Below are positions 47,027 to 56,400 of a stretch of 64,000 nt of DNA, one piece after another. Positions within the stretch are counted from its first letter, which is position 1, and each line of letters starts with the position of its first letter. The notes under the pieces were generated by a model. That model made no database searches and was not told where the DNA came from. It worked only from the letters and a program-made list of their open reading frames with translations. The position numbers and the translations under genes were made by a program. This stretch comes from Acetobacter fallax (lineage in GTDB: Bacteria; Pseudomonadota; Alphaproteobacteria; Acetobacterales; Acetobacteraceae). The stretch lies in assembly GCF_011516735.1 (NCBI RefSeq), contig NZ_WOSX01000011.1, positions 31,316-95,315 of the forward strand. The letters are read 5' to 3'.

Positions 47027-47686
47027 TCAGGAACGATGGGAGAAGATGTCCGGATCTTCATATCCGAGTAAGTCAAGCCGGGCCCGGGCTGGCAGGAAAT
47101 CGTAGCAGGCCTGCGCCAGTTCGCGGCGGTCTTCGCGCACAAGCAGTGCTTCCAGTTTATCCCAGAGAGCATGCAGATACAGCACGTCGGACGCGGCATA
47201 GACGAGCTGCTCGGGTGTCAGTTTCGGTGCCCCCCAGTCGGAACACTGCTGATGCTTGCTTATTTCGACTCCCAGCAGGTCACGACAAAGCGCCGCCAGA
47301 CCATGCCGGTCAGTAAAGGTGCGCACCAGCCGGGCCGCAATCTTGGTGCAGACTGTCGGCGCTACGGTGATGCCCAGCGTATGCTGGAGAACAGCAACAT
47401 CGAAACGCGCAAAATGCATGATCTTCAGAACCGAGGCATCCGAGAGGAGGCGCTTAAGGTTCGGGCAGTCCGCCGGCTTTCCGCCTGGCTGATCCGGTAT
47501 CAGCTGCACCAGATGCGCAGTGCCGTCGCCAGACGAAAGCTGTACGAGGCAGAGTCGGTCCCGGTGCGGGACAAGGCCCATGGTCTCGGTGTCGATCGCG
47601 ACACGCGGCCCGAACTCAAGCCCGTCCGGGAGATCATTGCGATGCAGCGTGATAGCGCCATCGATCGGGATCTGCCTGCCGCTCAT
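47027..47686 (-). CDS. rnd: Ribonuclease D-type 3'-5' exonuclease
   Basis: A 219-residue DEDD-family exonuclease, shorter than E. coli RNase D because only the catalytic domain is present (no HRDC). The DEDDy residues are visible: I-D-T-E-T-M-G-L (Exo I), H-F-A-R-F-D-V-A-V-L (Exo II) and the Y-x-x-x-D of V-Y-A-A-S-D-V-L-Y-L (Exo III). Role in tRNA 3'-end trimming is inferred from the family. The frame extends upstream to 47761, but that part overlaps the tRNA-Leu gene, so ATG 47686 is preferred. Confidence 0.9.
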   Translation of the reverse strand: MSGRQIPIDGAITLHRNDLPDGLEFGPRVAIDTETMGLVPHRDRLCLVQLSSGDGTAHLVQLIPDQPGGKPADCPNLKRLLSDASVLKIMHFARFDVAVLQHTLGITVAPTVCTKIAARLVRTFTDRHGLAALCRDLLGVEISKHQQCSDWGAPKLTPEQLVYAASDVLYLHALWDKLEALLVREDRRELAQACYDFLPARARLDLLGYEDPDIFSHRS

Positions 47687-47717
47687 GGCCCGTCCATTTA
47701 ATTTTGGAAAAAAACTC

Positions 47718-47804
47718 TGGTGCCCAGAAGAAGACTCGAACTTCCACGACCTTGCGGCCACAGGTACCTGAAACCTGCGCGTCTACCAATTCCGCCATCT
47801 GGGC
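47718..47804 (-). tRNA. tRNA-Leu (anticodon CAG)
   Basis: An 87-base minus-strand tRNA with encoded CCA. The acceptor stem is GCCCAGA / TCTGGGC, the anticodon stem CAGGT / ACCTG with loop TTCAGGT (anticodon CAG), and the long variable arm (GTGGCCGCAAGGTCGTG region) marks a class II leucine tRNA. The T-loop reads TTCGAGT. It lies between rnd and the aminopeptidase gene. Confidence 0.93.
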
Positions 47805-47952
47805 AAGATGACAACCTGGTTCCCCAGGGTGCTGGAGGGCGTTTAAACGGGCAGATCGAGCAGGTCAAGAGGCCTTTCATGTGATTTATGACATCTTTCC
47901 GACGGATGCCGGCTGTGGTTCCCTCCATGCAACAAAGACCCGGGATATGATG

Positions 47953-50613
47953 ATGCGTTACACTCTGCTTCTTGCCTCAACACTGTTCTGCGCCGCGGCC
48001 ATGCTCACAGGACCGGTTCGGTCCGCTCATGCCGAGGCGCCTTTTTCATTCAGCACCACGCCTGGTCAGTTGCCAAAAACAGTCGTCCCTTCGGCTTATG
48101 ACATTGATCTTGTCACCGATATGAAGGCGCTGACCCTTCGCGGTCATGAGATGATTTCCGTATCCGTATCGGCGGTGACTGACACGGTCACGCTGAATCA
48201 GGCTGGCCTGACCGTCCGCTCCGCGACGATCGATGGCGCCCCGGCGACGGTCAGCACCGATGAAAAAGGACAGACTCTGACGCTACGGTCACAGCAGCCT
48301 CTTGCTGCCGGGTCGCATAAAATCGACATCTCCTATGCCGGACCGATTCCGCAAACGCCCAACGGAATTTATTACGATGATTATCGTGATTCCGCCGGAG
48401 CGAAAAAGCGCATGCTCGTGACCCAGTTCGAGGTCGCTGATGCGCGGAGGATGTTCCCCTGCTGGGATGAGCCGGCGTTCAAGGCGACATTCCGCCTGAA
48501 CGTGACGCTGCCGAAAGCGTGGGTGCCGATCAGCAACATGCCGGTTGAGTCGACCGCGCCCGCGTCTGACGACACGCAGCGCGTAACGTTCGCCACGACA
48601 CCGCGCATGTCCACCTATCTTCTGGCGCTTGTTGCCGGTGATCTCGCCGCGACGCACGGGCAGGGCGGCGCCACGCCGATCAGCACCTGGGCTCCGAAAG
48701 GTGAAGAGCAGAGCACGGAGTATGCCACACATGCTGCCTCTGAAATTCTGCCCTATTACAACGGATATTTCGGGACGGCTTATCCGTTGCCGAAACTCGA
48801 TCTGATTGCGGTTCCCGGAAATTACGAGGCCGGCGCAATGGAAAACTGGGGCGCCATCACTTTCATCGATGAAGACCTGCTGTATGATCCCGCGCACAGC
48901 TCCCCGGGCACGAAAGAACTGGTCTATCTCGTGGTCGCGCACGAAATGGCGCATCAGTGGTCGGGTGATCTCGTTACCATGGCATGGTGGGATAACATCT
49001 GGCTGAATGAAGGTTTCGCCACCTGGATGGAGACGAAAGCGCTCGATCATTTCAACCCGACCTGGGAAGTCTGGCCACGCGAGCATATGGGGCGCGAACG
49101 CGCCATGGCTCAGGATGCGCTTTCCACAACACACCCGATCCAGCAGCCTGTTCGCGATGTCAGTCAGGCCGGAAGTGCGTTTGACGGGATCAGTTACCAG
49201 AAAGGCGAACAGGTCATTCGCATGATTGAGACCTGGCTGGGCCCTGATACATTCCGTGACGGCATGCGGGACTATATGAAGACTCATGCCTACAGCAATG
49301 CGACAAGCGCTGATCTGTGGAATGCGCTTTCCGCGTCGTCACATCAGGATGTTGGTGCCGTTGCCCGCACATTCACGGAACAGCCGGGCATTCCGCTCAT
49401 CAGCGTTTCAGAAAATTGCCGGAACGGTAATACAGTTATCGGGCTGAAGCAGAGCCGATTCACGATTCACGATCCGAACGCCGCCGCGCTGCACTGGCGT
49501 GTTCCTGTTGTGATTGGCGGTCCCGGTGTGCCGGCGCAGAAAGTGGTTCTGACTGATAAGGCAACGCTCCGTTTTCATGGCTGTGGCAAGGCGATCAAAG
49601 CCAATCCGGGCGAGGGCAGTTATTACCGCACGGCGTATGATGCAGCCTCTTTCCGCGCGCTGAAAGAGAATTTCACCCGTTTTGATGCAACGGATCGGGT
49701 CAATCTGCTCGGTGATCAGTTCGCGCTTTTTCAGGCCGATAAAGGTCAGCTCGCTGATTATCTCGATCTCGTCTCCGGCCTGTCTGCAAATGGTGAAACC
49801 AGCATCGCCGTCTGGCAGGACACGCTCACGCATCTCAGTCGTCTTGACGATCTTGAGCGCGGATCGCCTTCACGCCCGGCATTTCGTGCCTTCGTTCGCA
49901 CAGTGCTGACTCCGCAGCTCAGCCGGCTTGGCTGGGACCCGAAGCCAGGTGAAAGTTTCCTCGACACACTCCTGAGACCGCAGATTATTCAGACTCTCGG
50001 TGTGATGGATGATGCGGATGTCGCAGCAGAAGCCGCGAAGCGCTTTACGGCCTGGCGGAAAAATCCTGCCTCGCTCGATCCGGGGCTGGTGCAGCCCGTG
50101 ATGCAGACGGTCGGCCTCCATGCGAATGCGGAAACATGGAATGTCCTGGCGGACATGGTCCGCAAGGCGCCGGATACTGAGCAGAAGCGTCGTTTTTATG
50201 CCGCTCTCGCCCGGTCACAGAACCCGGAATTGATTCGCAAAGCAGTTCGCCTCGCCTGGAGTGGCGCAATTCCAAACGGACGCATTGTCCGCTCGCTGGC
50301 CGTGCTGGCACAGAACAGCGAGAATCCGGATCTGGTGTGGGAGCAGGTGGTCGCCAGCGAGGCTGACATCAGCGGGCATCTGACTCCGCAGTCCCGTGAG
50401 GATCTGCTGCCCGCGATCGCCGCGGCCACGTTCAGTCCTGAAATCGTCGCGCAGATGAAAGCCGCGCCGGTCAGCTCTGCGACATCAGGTGGAAAAATTG
50501 CAGCCGATCGCAGCGCGGAGGAAGTGGCAATGAATATAGGCATCCGTCTGCGGGCTCAGCCGGCCATTGCTCAGTGGCTGGCCGCATCAGGGGCCGGCAA
50601 CGCGGCTCATTAA
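47953..50613 (+). CDS. Exported M1 family metallo-aminopeptidase
   Basis: An 886-residue zinc aminopeptidase of the M1 (gluzincin) family that trims N-terminal residues from peptides. A Sec signal spans the first 30 residues (M-R-Y-T-L-L-L-A-S and a cut near S-A-H-A-E-A). Key motifs are G-A-M-E-N for substrate binding and H-E-M-A-H-Q-W with a downstream N-E-G-F-A zinc-binding glutamate. A long helical C-terminal domain follows. The ATG at 47953 has GGGA seven bases upstream; two ATGs just before it and a longer frame to 47881 are possible. It appears to be monocistronic and likely periplasmic. Confidence 0.92.
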   Translation: MRYTLLLASTLFCAAAMLTGPVRSAHAEAPFSFSTTPGQLPKTVVPSAYDIDLVTDMKALTLRGHEMISVSVSAVTDTVTLNQAGLTVRSATIDGAPATVSTDEKGQTLTLRSQQPLAAGSHKIDISYAGPIPQTPNGIYYDDYRDSAGAKKRMLVTQFEVADARRMFPCWDEPAFKATFRLNVTLPKAWVPISNMPVESTAPASDDTQRVTFATTPRMSTYLLALVAGDLAATHGQGGATPISTWAPKGEEQSTEYATHAASEILPYYNGYFGTAYPLPKLDLIAVPGNYEAGAMENWGAITFIDEDLLYDPAHSSPGTKELVYLVVAHEMAHQWSGDLVTMAWWDNIWLNEGFATWMETKALDHFNPTWEVWPREHMGRERAMAQDALSTTHPIQQPVRDVSQAGSAFDGISYQKGEQVIRMIETWLGPDTFRDGMRDYMKTHAYSNATSADLWNALSASSHQDVGAVARTFTEQPGIPLISVSENCRNGNTVIGLKQSRFTIHDPNAAALHWRVPVVIGGPGVPAQKVVLTDKATLRFHGCGKAIKANPGEGSYYRTAYDAASFRALKENFTRFDATDRVNLLGDQFALFQADKGQLADYLDLVSGLSANGETSIAVWQDTLTHLSRLDDLERGSPSRPAFRAFVRTVLTPQLSRLGWDPKPGESFLDTLLRPQIIQTLGVMDDADVAAEAAKRFTAWRKNPASLDPGLVQPVMQTVGLHANAETWNVLADMVRKAPDTEQKRRFYAALARSQNPELIRKAVRLAWSGAIPNGRIVRSLAVLAQNSENPDLVWEQVVASEADISGHLTPQSREDLLPAIAAATFSPEIVAQMKAAPVSSATSGGKIAADRSAEEVAMNIGIRLRAQPAIAQWLAASGAGNAAH

Positions 50614-50816
50614 GCCGTCACGGAACAGTGTCGGGCAGGGGGCTTACGGCGTCCTGCCCGCCGGGTGTTCACGCGCGCATGATCTGTGGCGGTGTGGACA
50701 GGAAGAGGGCCGGATGTATCGTGTCCCGATGAAAGACCGGACAAACTGACGTTTTCAGGCGTTGTGGTTCCGGTTACGAGCCGGGGCTTTTCCCGGAGTG
50801 CACGGGGAGCAGAGTG

Positions 50817-51794
50817 ATGACAGGTCAGCGAGTGGCGACCGTCTTCGGTGGTTCGGGTTTTCTCGGAAAATATGTTGTTCGCAAGCTGGCGCAGGATGGT
50901 TACGCCGTGCGTGTGGCCTGCCGTCGCACCGATCTGGCGAACAATCTCCGGCAACTCGGTGCTGTCGGACAGATTTCCCCGTTTTACGCGCCCGTTCAGA
51001 GCGATGACGACGTCAGATCCGCCGTGGCCGGTGCGGATGTTGTCATCAATCTTGCCGCCATTCTTTCGGCTCCGACAGTCGCAAAGCTGGAGGCCGTCAA
51101 CGTAAAAGGCACGGCACGCGTCGCAAAAGCCGCCGCTGAACACGGCGTCGGAACATTGATTCAGATGTCGGCGATTGGTGCGTCCACGTCAGGAGTCTCG
51201 ATCTATTCGAGAAGTCGGGGCGCGGGCGAAGAGGAGGTGCGACTGAATTTTCCGTCGGCTACGATCGTTCGGGCTTCAGTCCTGTTCGGGCCTGAAGACC
51301 ATTTTCTCAATCTGTTTGCCGCTCTTGCCCGTTATGTCCCTTTTGTGATGCCGGTTTACGGTGCCCGTACCCGCGTGCAGCCAGTCTATGTTGCCGATGT
51401 CGCCGAAGCGATCCGCCGTATTATCGCGACAAGCGTCGATGTCCGCCCGACAGAAACAGGCGTTTGCGAGCTTGGCGGACCAGAAGTGCTGACCATGGGC
51501 GAGATCTGCCGACGTGTTCTTGTGATGACCGGTCGGAACAAGCCTGTTTTCGAGGTGCCTTCCGCACTCGCGTCTCTGCAGGCTCTGGTGCTGGAGCGTC
51601 TGCCAGGAAGAATGCTGACACGCGATCAGCTCAGAATGCTGTCGGTGGATAATATCGTGTCGGACGGCATGCCTGGCTTCCCTGAGATCGGCATGGCGCC
51701 TCTCTCGATGGATCTGATCGCGCCAGCTTATCTGAAGCGCTACGCTGCGGGTGGTGGAGAAAAAAATAACATTATAAATCAATTTACTGAGTAA
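50817..51794 (+). CDS. NDUFA9-like NAD(P)-binding protein
   Basis: A 325-residue extended SDR-type protein of the complex I NDUFA9 family. The N-terminal nucleotide-binding motif is V-F-G-G-S-G-F-L-G-K-Y-V. A V-N-L-A-A-type segment, Y-S-R-S-R-G-A-G-E-E in place of the active Y-x-x-x-K, and the R-V-Q-P-V-Y-V-A-D-V-A element are typical. The missing catalytic lysine pattern argues for an atypical SDR with a structural or cofactor-binding role. Start ATG 50817 follows GGGGAG; a GTG precedes it directly. It lies between the aminopeptidase and gltD. Its relation to complex I or quinone metabolism is inferred from the family. Confidence 0.85.
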   Translation: MTGQRVATVFGGSGFLGKYVVRKLAQDGYAVRVACRRTDLANNLRQLGAVGQISPFYAPVQSDDDVRSAVAGADVVINLAAILSAPTVAKLEAVNVKGTARVAKAAAEHGVGTLIQMSAIGASTSGVSIYSRSRGAGEEEVRLNFPSATIVRASVLFGPEDHFLNLFAALARYVPFVMPVYGARTRVQPVYVADVAEAIRRIIATSVDVRPTETGVCELGGPEVLTMGEICRRVLVMTGRNKPVFEVPSALASLQALVLERLPGRMLTRDQLRMLSVDNIVSDGMPGFPEIGMAPLSMDLIAPAYLKRYAAGGGEKNNIINQFTE

Positions 51795-51999
51795 AATCAG
51801 GTCCCAACCGGATCATATTTTTCAGATGTTTCTGATCGCACCACCGCAGCATCCCGTTTTGTTTCGGTGAATGGGGCAGTATTGCTGTCTTTTGTTCCTG
51901 CGAGACGTGCGCTATCGCTGTTTCCGGCTTCTGCTCTGGCGGGCGGTCACTCACGTCCGTCCTGAGCACGGGAAGCCCGCCCACAAGGAAACTCAGCGC

Positions 52000-53448
52000 A
52001 TGTCCACAAAGATGCTCTCATTCGTCTCGGTTTCGCAGTCGCAGCCGCCCCGGCGCGGTGCTGCTGAGCGCCGAAATGATTTTGATGAGATTTATGAGGA
52101 CTTTGCCCCGGAGCAGGCAAGCACGCAGGCCAGCCGGTGTTCGCAATGCGGCGTTCCTTTCTGCTCAATACACTGCCCGCTGGGAAACAATATTCCTGAC
52201 TGGCTGATGCTGACAGCGGAAGGCCGGCTGGAAGAAGCGTATGCCGTCTCTCAGGCGACCAACACCTTCCCGGAAATCTGCGGACGGATCTGTCCTCAGG
52301 ATCGCCTCTGCGAAGGGAATTGTGTGATTGAGAAAGGCTTCGAGAGCGTCACCATCGGCGCGGTCGAGCGCTACATTACGGATACGGCGTTTGAAAAAGG
52401 CTGGGTGAAGCCAGACCTGCCGGTTCGTGAACTGGAAAGCTCAGTTGCCATTATCGGAGCCGGTCCGGCCGGCCTTGCCGCAGCCGAACGGCTGCGCGCG
52501 GCAGGGCATCAGGTGCATGTCTATGACCGTCACGACAGGGCCGGCGGCCTGCTGATTTACGGAATTCCGGGTTTTAAGCTTGAAAAAGACATCGTGGCCC
52601 GTCGTGAGAAGCTCCTTGAGGATCAGGGAGTCATTTTCCATCTCGGACAGGCGATCGGCACCGGTGACGGAGAGGTCACGCTGATGCAGTTGCGGGAACA
52701 GCATGACGCGGTCCTGATCGCGACAGGGGTGTATAAAGCCCGCGAAATCGGTGGCCCGGGTTCGGGCTTGCCCGGGATCGTCCGCGCGCTCGACTATCTG
52801 ACCGTTTCGAACCGGCGCTCGCTGGGCGATGCCGTGCCGGAGGGCGAGCTTGATGCCACCGATAAGGACGTTGTGGTGATCGGCGGCGGTGATACCGCTA
52901 TGGACTGTGTCCGCACGGCCATCCGTCAGGGCGCGCGTTCAGTGAAGTGCCTCTACCGTCGCGATCGTGCGAATATGCCCGGTTCCGTCCGCGAAGTGAA
53001 AAACGCCGAGGAAGAGGGCGTCGAATTTGTCTGGCTCGCGGCACCTGAAGCATTTCTGGGCGACAATGCGGTGACCGGCGTCCGCGCTCAGCGGATGCGC
53101 CTCGGCATGCCGGACGCAACAGGTCGCCAGTCCATCGAGCCGGAACCGGATGGACTGTTCACGGTGAAGGCCGATCTGGTGATCAAGGCGCTCGGTTTCG
53201 ATCCCGAGCCGCTGCCGGAGTTATGGGAGGCGAAAGATCTTGAAGTGTCCCGCTGGGGAACGGTGAAGATCGACCGCGAACGCTTTGAAACGTCCATATC
53301 CGGCGTGTTTGCCGCCGGCGATATCGTGCGCGGTGCCAGCCTCGTTGTCTGGGCGATCCGTGACGGCCGTGATGCGGCGGCGCAGATCGATCACTGGATC
53401 AGCGAACGGGCATCTGCATCTGCATCTGCTTCTCTGGCTGCGGAGTAA
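52000..53448 (+). CDS. gltD: Glutamate synthase small subunit
   Basis: GltD carries electrons from NADPH to the large subunit of glutamate synthase. The 482-residue product has an N-terminal iron-sulfur region with C-S-Q-C-G-V-P-F-C-S-I-H-C-P-L-G-N-N and C-G-R-I-C-P-Q-D-R-L-C-E-G-N-C, a FAD motif G-A-G-P-A-G-L-A-A-A, and an NADPH motif G-G-G-D-T-A-M-D-C. Start ATG 52000 is the natural family start; a longer frame to 51871 is not. gltD precedes gltB with five bases between stop and start. The C-terminal Ala/Ser-rich tail (A-S-A-S-A-S) is short and low-complexity. Confidence 0.95.
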   Translation: MSTKMLSFVSVSQSQPPRRGAAERRNDFDEIYEDFAPEQASTQASRCSQCGVPFCSIHCPLGNNIPDWLMLTAEGRLEEAYAVSQATNTFPEICGRICPQDRLCEGNCVIEKGFESVTIGAVERYITDTAFEKGWVKPDLPVRELESSVAIIGAGPAGLAAAERLRAAGHQVHVYDRHDRAGGLLIYGIPGFKLEKDIVARREKLLEDQGVIFHLGQAIGTGDGEVTLMQLREQHDAVLIATGVYKAREIGGPGSGLPGIVRALDYLTVSNRRSLGDAVPEGELDATDKDVVVIGGGDTAMDCVRTAIRQGARSVKCLYRRDRANMPGSVREVKNAEEEGVEFVWLAAPEAFLGDNAVTGVRAQRMRLGMPDATGRQSIEPEPDGLFTVKADLVIKALGFDPEPLPELWEAKDLEVSRWGTVKIDRERFETSISGVFAAGDIVRGASLVVWAIRDGRDAAAQIDHWISERASASASASLAAE

Positions 53449-53453
53449 CAATC

Positions 53454-56400
53454 ATGGACAAGACCTTCGGTTTCTCTCCCGCCGCCGAGCGCGGCGATAT
53501 CTTTGTCGAGACCTGGAAACGCAACGCCGATACGTTGCAGCAGGGGCTCTACAGGCCTGAAGATGAACATGATTCCTGCGGCGTAGGACTTGTGGCGGCT
53601 CTTGATGGCAAAAAACGCCGTGATGTGGTCGAAGCCGGTATCGAGGCGCTGAAAGCGATCTGGCACCGCGGCGCGGTCGATGCGGATGGCAAGACCGGTG
53701 ACGGCGCGGGTATTCACGTCGAAATTCCCCAGGATTTCTTTGCTGACTCCATCCGCGCAACCAACGCTCCGCTGTCCGGTGGAACGATTATCGCTATCGG
53801 GCAGGTTTTTCTTCCCAAGACCGATCTTGCCGCTCAGGAGCGTTGCCGCCAGATTATCGAAACTGAAATTCTGGCTTTTGGTTACGGAATTTACGGCTGG
53901 CGACAGGTGCCGATCGATACGTCGTGCATTGGTGAAAAAGCAAACGCGACGCGGCCCGAAATCGAACAGATTCTGATCCGTAATAAATGTGGCCGGCCTG
54001 AAGCCGAATTTGAGCGCGACCTTTATGTGATCCGCCGGCGCATCGAGAAAGCCGCCATCGCCAATCAGGTTGACCTCTATATCTGTTCGCTGTCCTGCCG
54101 GTCGGTCATTTATAAGGGCATGTTCCTCGCGGAGCATCTGACGATTTTCTATCCGGATCTGCTCGACGAGCGGTTTGTCAGCCGCTTTGCGATTTATCAC
54201 CAGCGTTATTCAACAAATACATTTCCGACCTGGAAACTGGCGCAGCCTTTCCGGCGTGTGGCGCATAATGGCGAGATCAACACGATCTCCGGTAATATCA
54301 ACTGGATGCGCAGCCACGAAACACGGCTCGCCGACCCGGCTCTCGATCCTTACATGAACGACCTCAAGCCTGTTGTGCAGGTGGGCGGGTCCGACACCGC
54401 GACGCTCGATAATGTTTTTGAACTGCTGACGCATGCCGGGCGCGATGCGCCGGCAGTGAAGGCGCTGATGATCCCCGCCAGTGTCGGCGCTCATTCCTCC
54501 ATGAAGGTCCAGCACCGGGATATGTATTCCTACTGCAACGCCGTCATGGAGCCGTGGGACGGCCCGGCGGCGCTCTGCGCAACGGATGGCCGCTGGGTTA
54601 TCGCAGGTCTTGATCGCTCTGGTCTCCGGCCTCTGCGTTACATCAGGACTTCGGACGATCTGCTGATCGTGGGGTCGGAAACCGGCATGGTGAAGGTGCC
54701 GGAAGCCGATGTTGTCAGTCGCGGGCGCCTCGGTCCGGGGGAGACGATCGCGGTCGATCTCGATGAGGCAAAGCTTTACGGTAACGATGAACTGCTTGAT
54801 CTCCTTTCGGAGCGGCAGGATTTCGGACGCTGGGTAAAGAAAATCCAGAAGATCGGCGCCATCGTTCGTAACGATGTTGTCGAGCCGGTCATGTATCCTT
54901 CGGAAGAGCTGCGCCGCCGCCAGCTTGCTGTTGGCACAACACTTGAGGAGCTTGAGCAGATCCTTCAGCCCATGGTGGCAAATGCCGCCGAAGCGATCGG
55001 ATCGATGGGCGATGATACCCCTCTTGCGGTTCTGTCCGAGCGGTATCGGGGCCTTGCCCACTATTTCCGCCAGAGCTTCAGTCAGGTCACGAATCCGCCA
55101 ATCGATTCCCTCCGCGAAACACGGGTTATGAGCCTGGTCACACGGCTGGGGAATCTTGGTAACATCCTCGCGCAGAGTGAAGAGCAGTGTGATCTCCTTC
55201 AGTTGCCGAGCCCGGTTCTCACAAATGGTGAATTCGAGGCTCTGCGCAGTTTCTGCGCTGAACATGCCTGCACGATCGATACGACATTCAGAGTTGCGGA
55301 CGGAGAGAAAGGACTGCGCGAAGCAATCGCGCGGATCCGGCGTGAGACAGAAGAGCGTGTTCGTGAAGGATGTGCGCATGTCTTCCTGACAGATGAAAAT
55401 CAGTCGGCTGACTATGCAGCCATCCCGACCATTCTCGCCACGGCCGCGGTCCATACGCATCTCGTAAGAAATTCGCTACGGACTTTCACATCCCTGAACG
55501 TCCGGTCTGCCGATGTGCTCGATGTCCATGCCGTCGCCGTGACGATCGGCGTCGGTGCGACCACCATCAATGCTTATCTTGCGCAGGAAAGCATCGCAGA
55601 TCGCCTGCGGCGTGGCCTGTTCGGCAACATCAGTCTTCGTGAAGCCGTCGAACGCTATCGCAAGGCAGTCGATAAGGGACTGCTGAAGATCATGTCCAAA
55701 ATGGGCATTTCGATTACAGCGTCTTACCGCGGTGGCTGCAACTTCGAAGCGCTGGGACTATCACGCGCACTGGTTGAGGAGTTCTTCCCCGGTATGCCGT
55801 CGCGCATCTCCGGCATCGGACTTGCCGGTATCGCACGCAATGTTCTCAGTTTCCATCAGGAAGCGTGGGGCAGTACGACAGCAGTTCTGCCAGTCGGTGG
55901 TCTCTATAAAATGCGTCGAAGCGGAGAGATCCACGCTTTTGACGGTACACTGATCCACATGCTGCAAACAGCTGTCTCCAGCGACAGCTTTACAATCTAC
56001 AAACGCTATGCAGATGCCGTACAACGGCAGAAACCCGTAGCGCTGCGTGATCTGCTCGATTTCCGCGGAGGCCGGACTCCGATCTCTGTGGAGGAAGTGG
56101 AAAGCATCACGCAGTTGCGGAAGCGTCTGAACGCGCCGGCAATTTCGCTTGGTGCACTCAGCCCTGAGGCACATGAAACGCTGTCCATCGCGATGAACCG
56201 GATTGGCGCCAAGTCGGACTCCGGCGAAGGTGGCGAAGATCCGGCGCGGGCGAAGCCACGGGCGAATGGCGACAATGCCTCATCTGCGATCAAGCAGGTG
56301 GCTTCGGGCCGCTTCGGCGTGACGGCACAATATCTGAATGACTGCCGCGAGATCGAGATCAAGGTCGCGCAGGGAGCGAAGCCAGGCGAGGGTGGTCAGC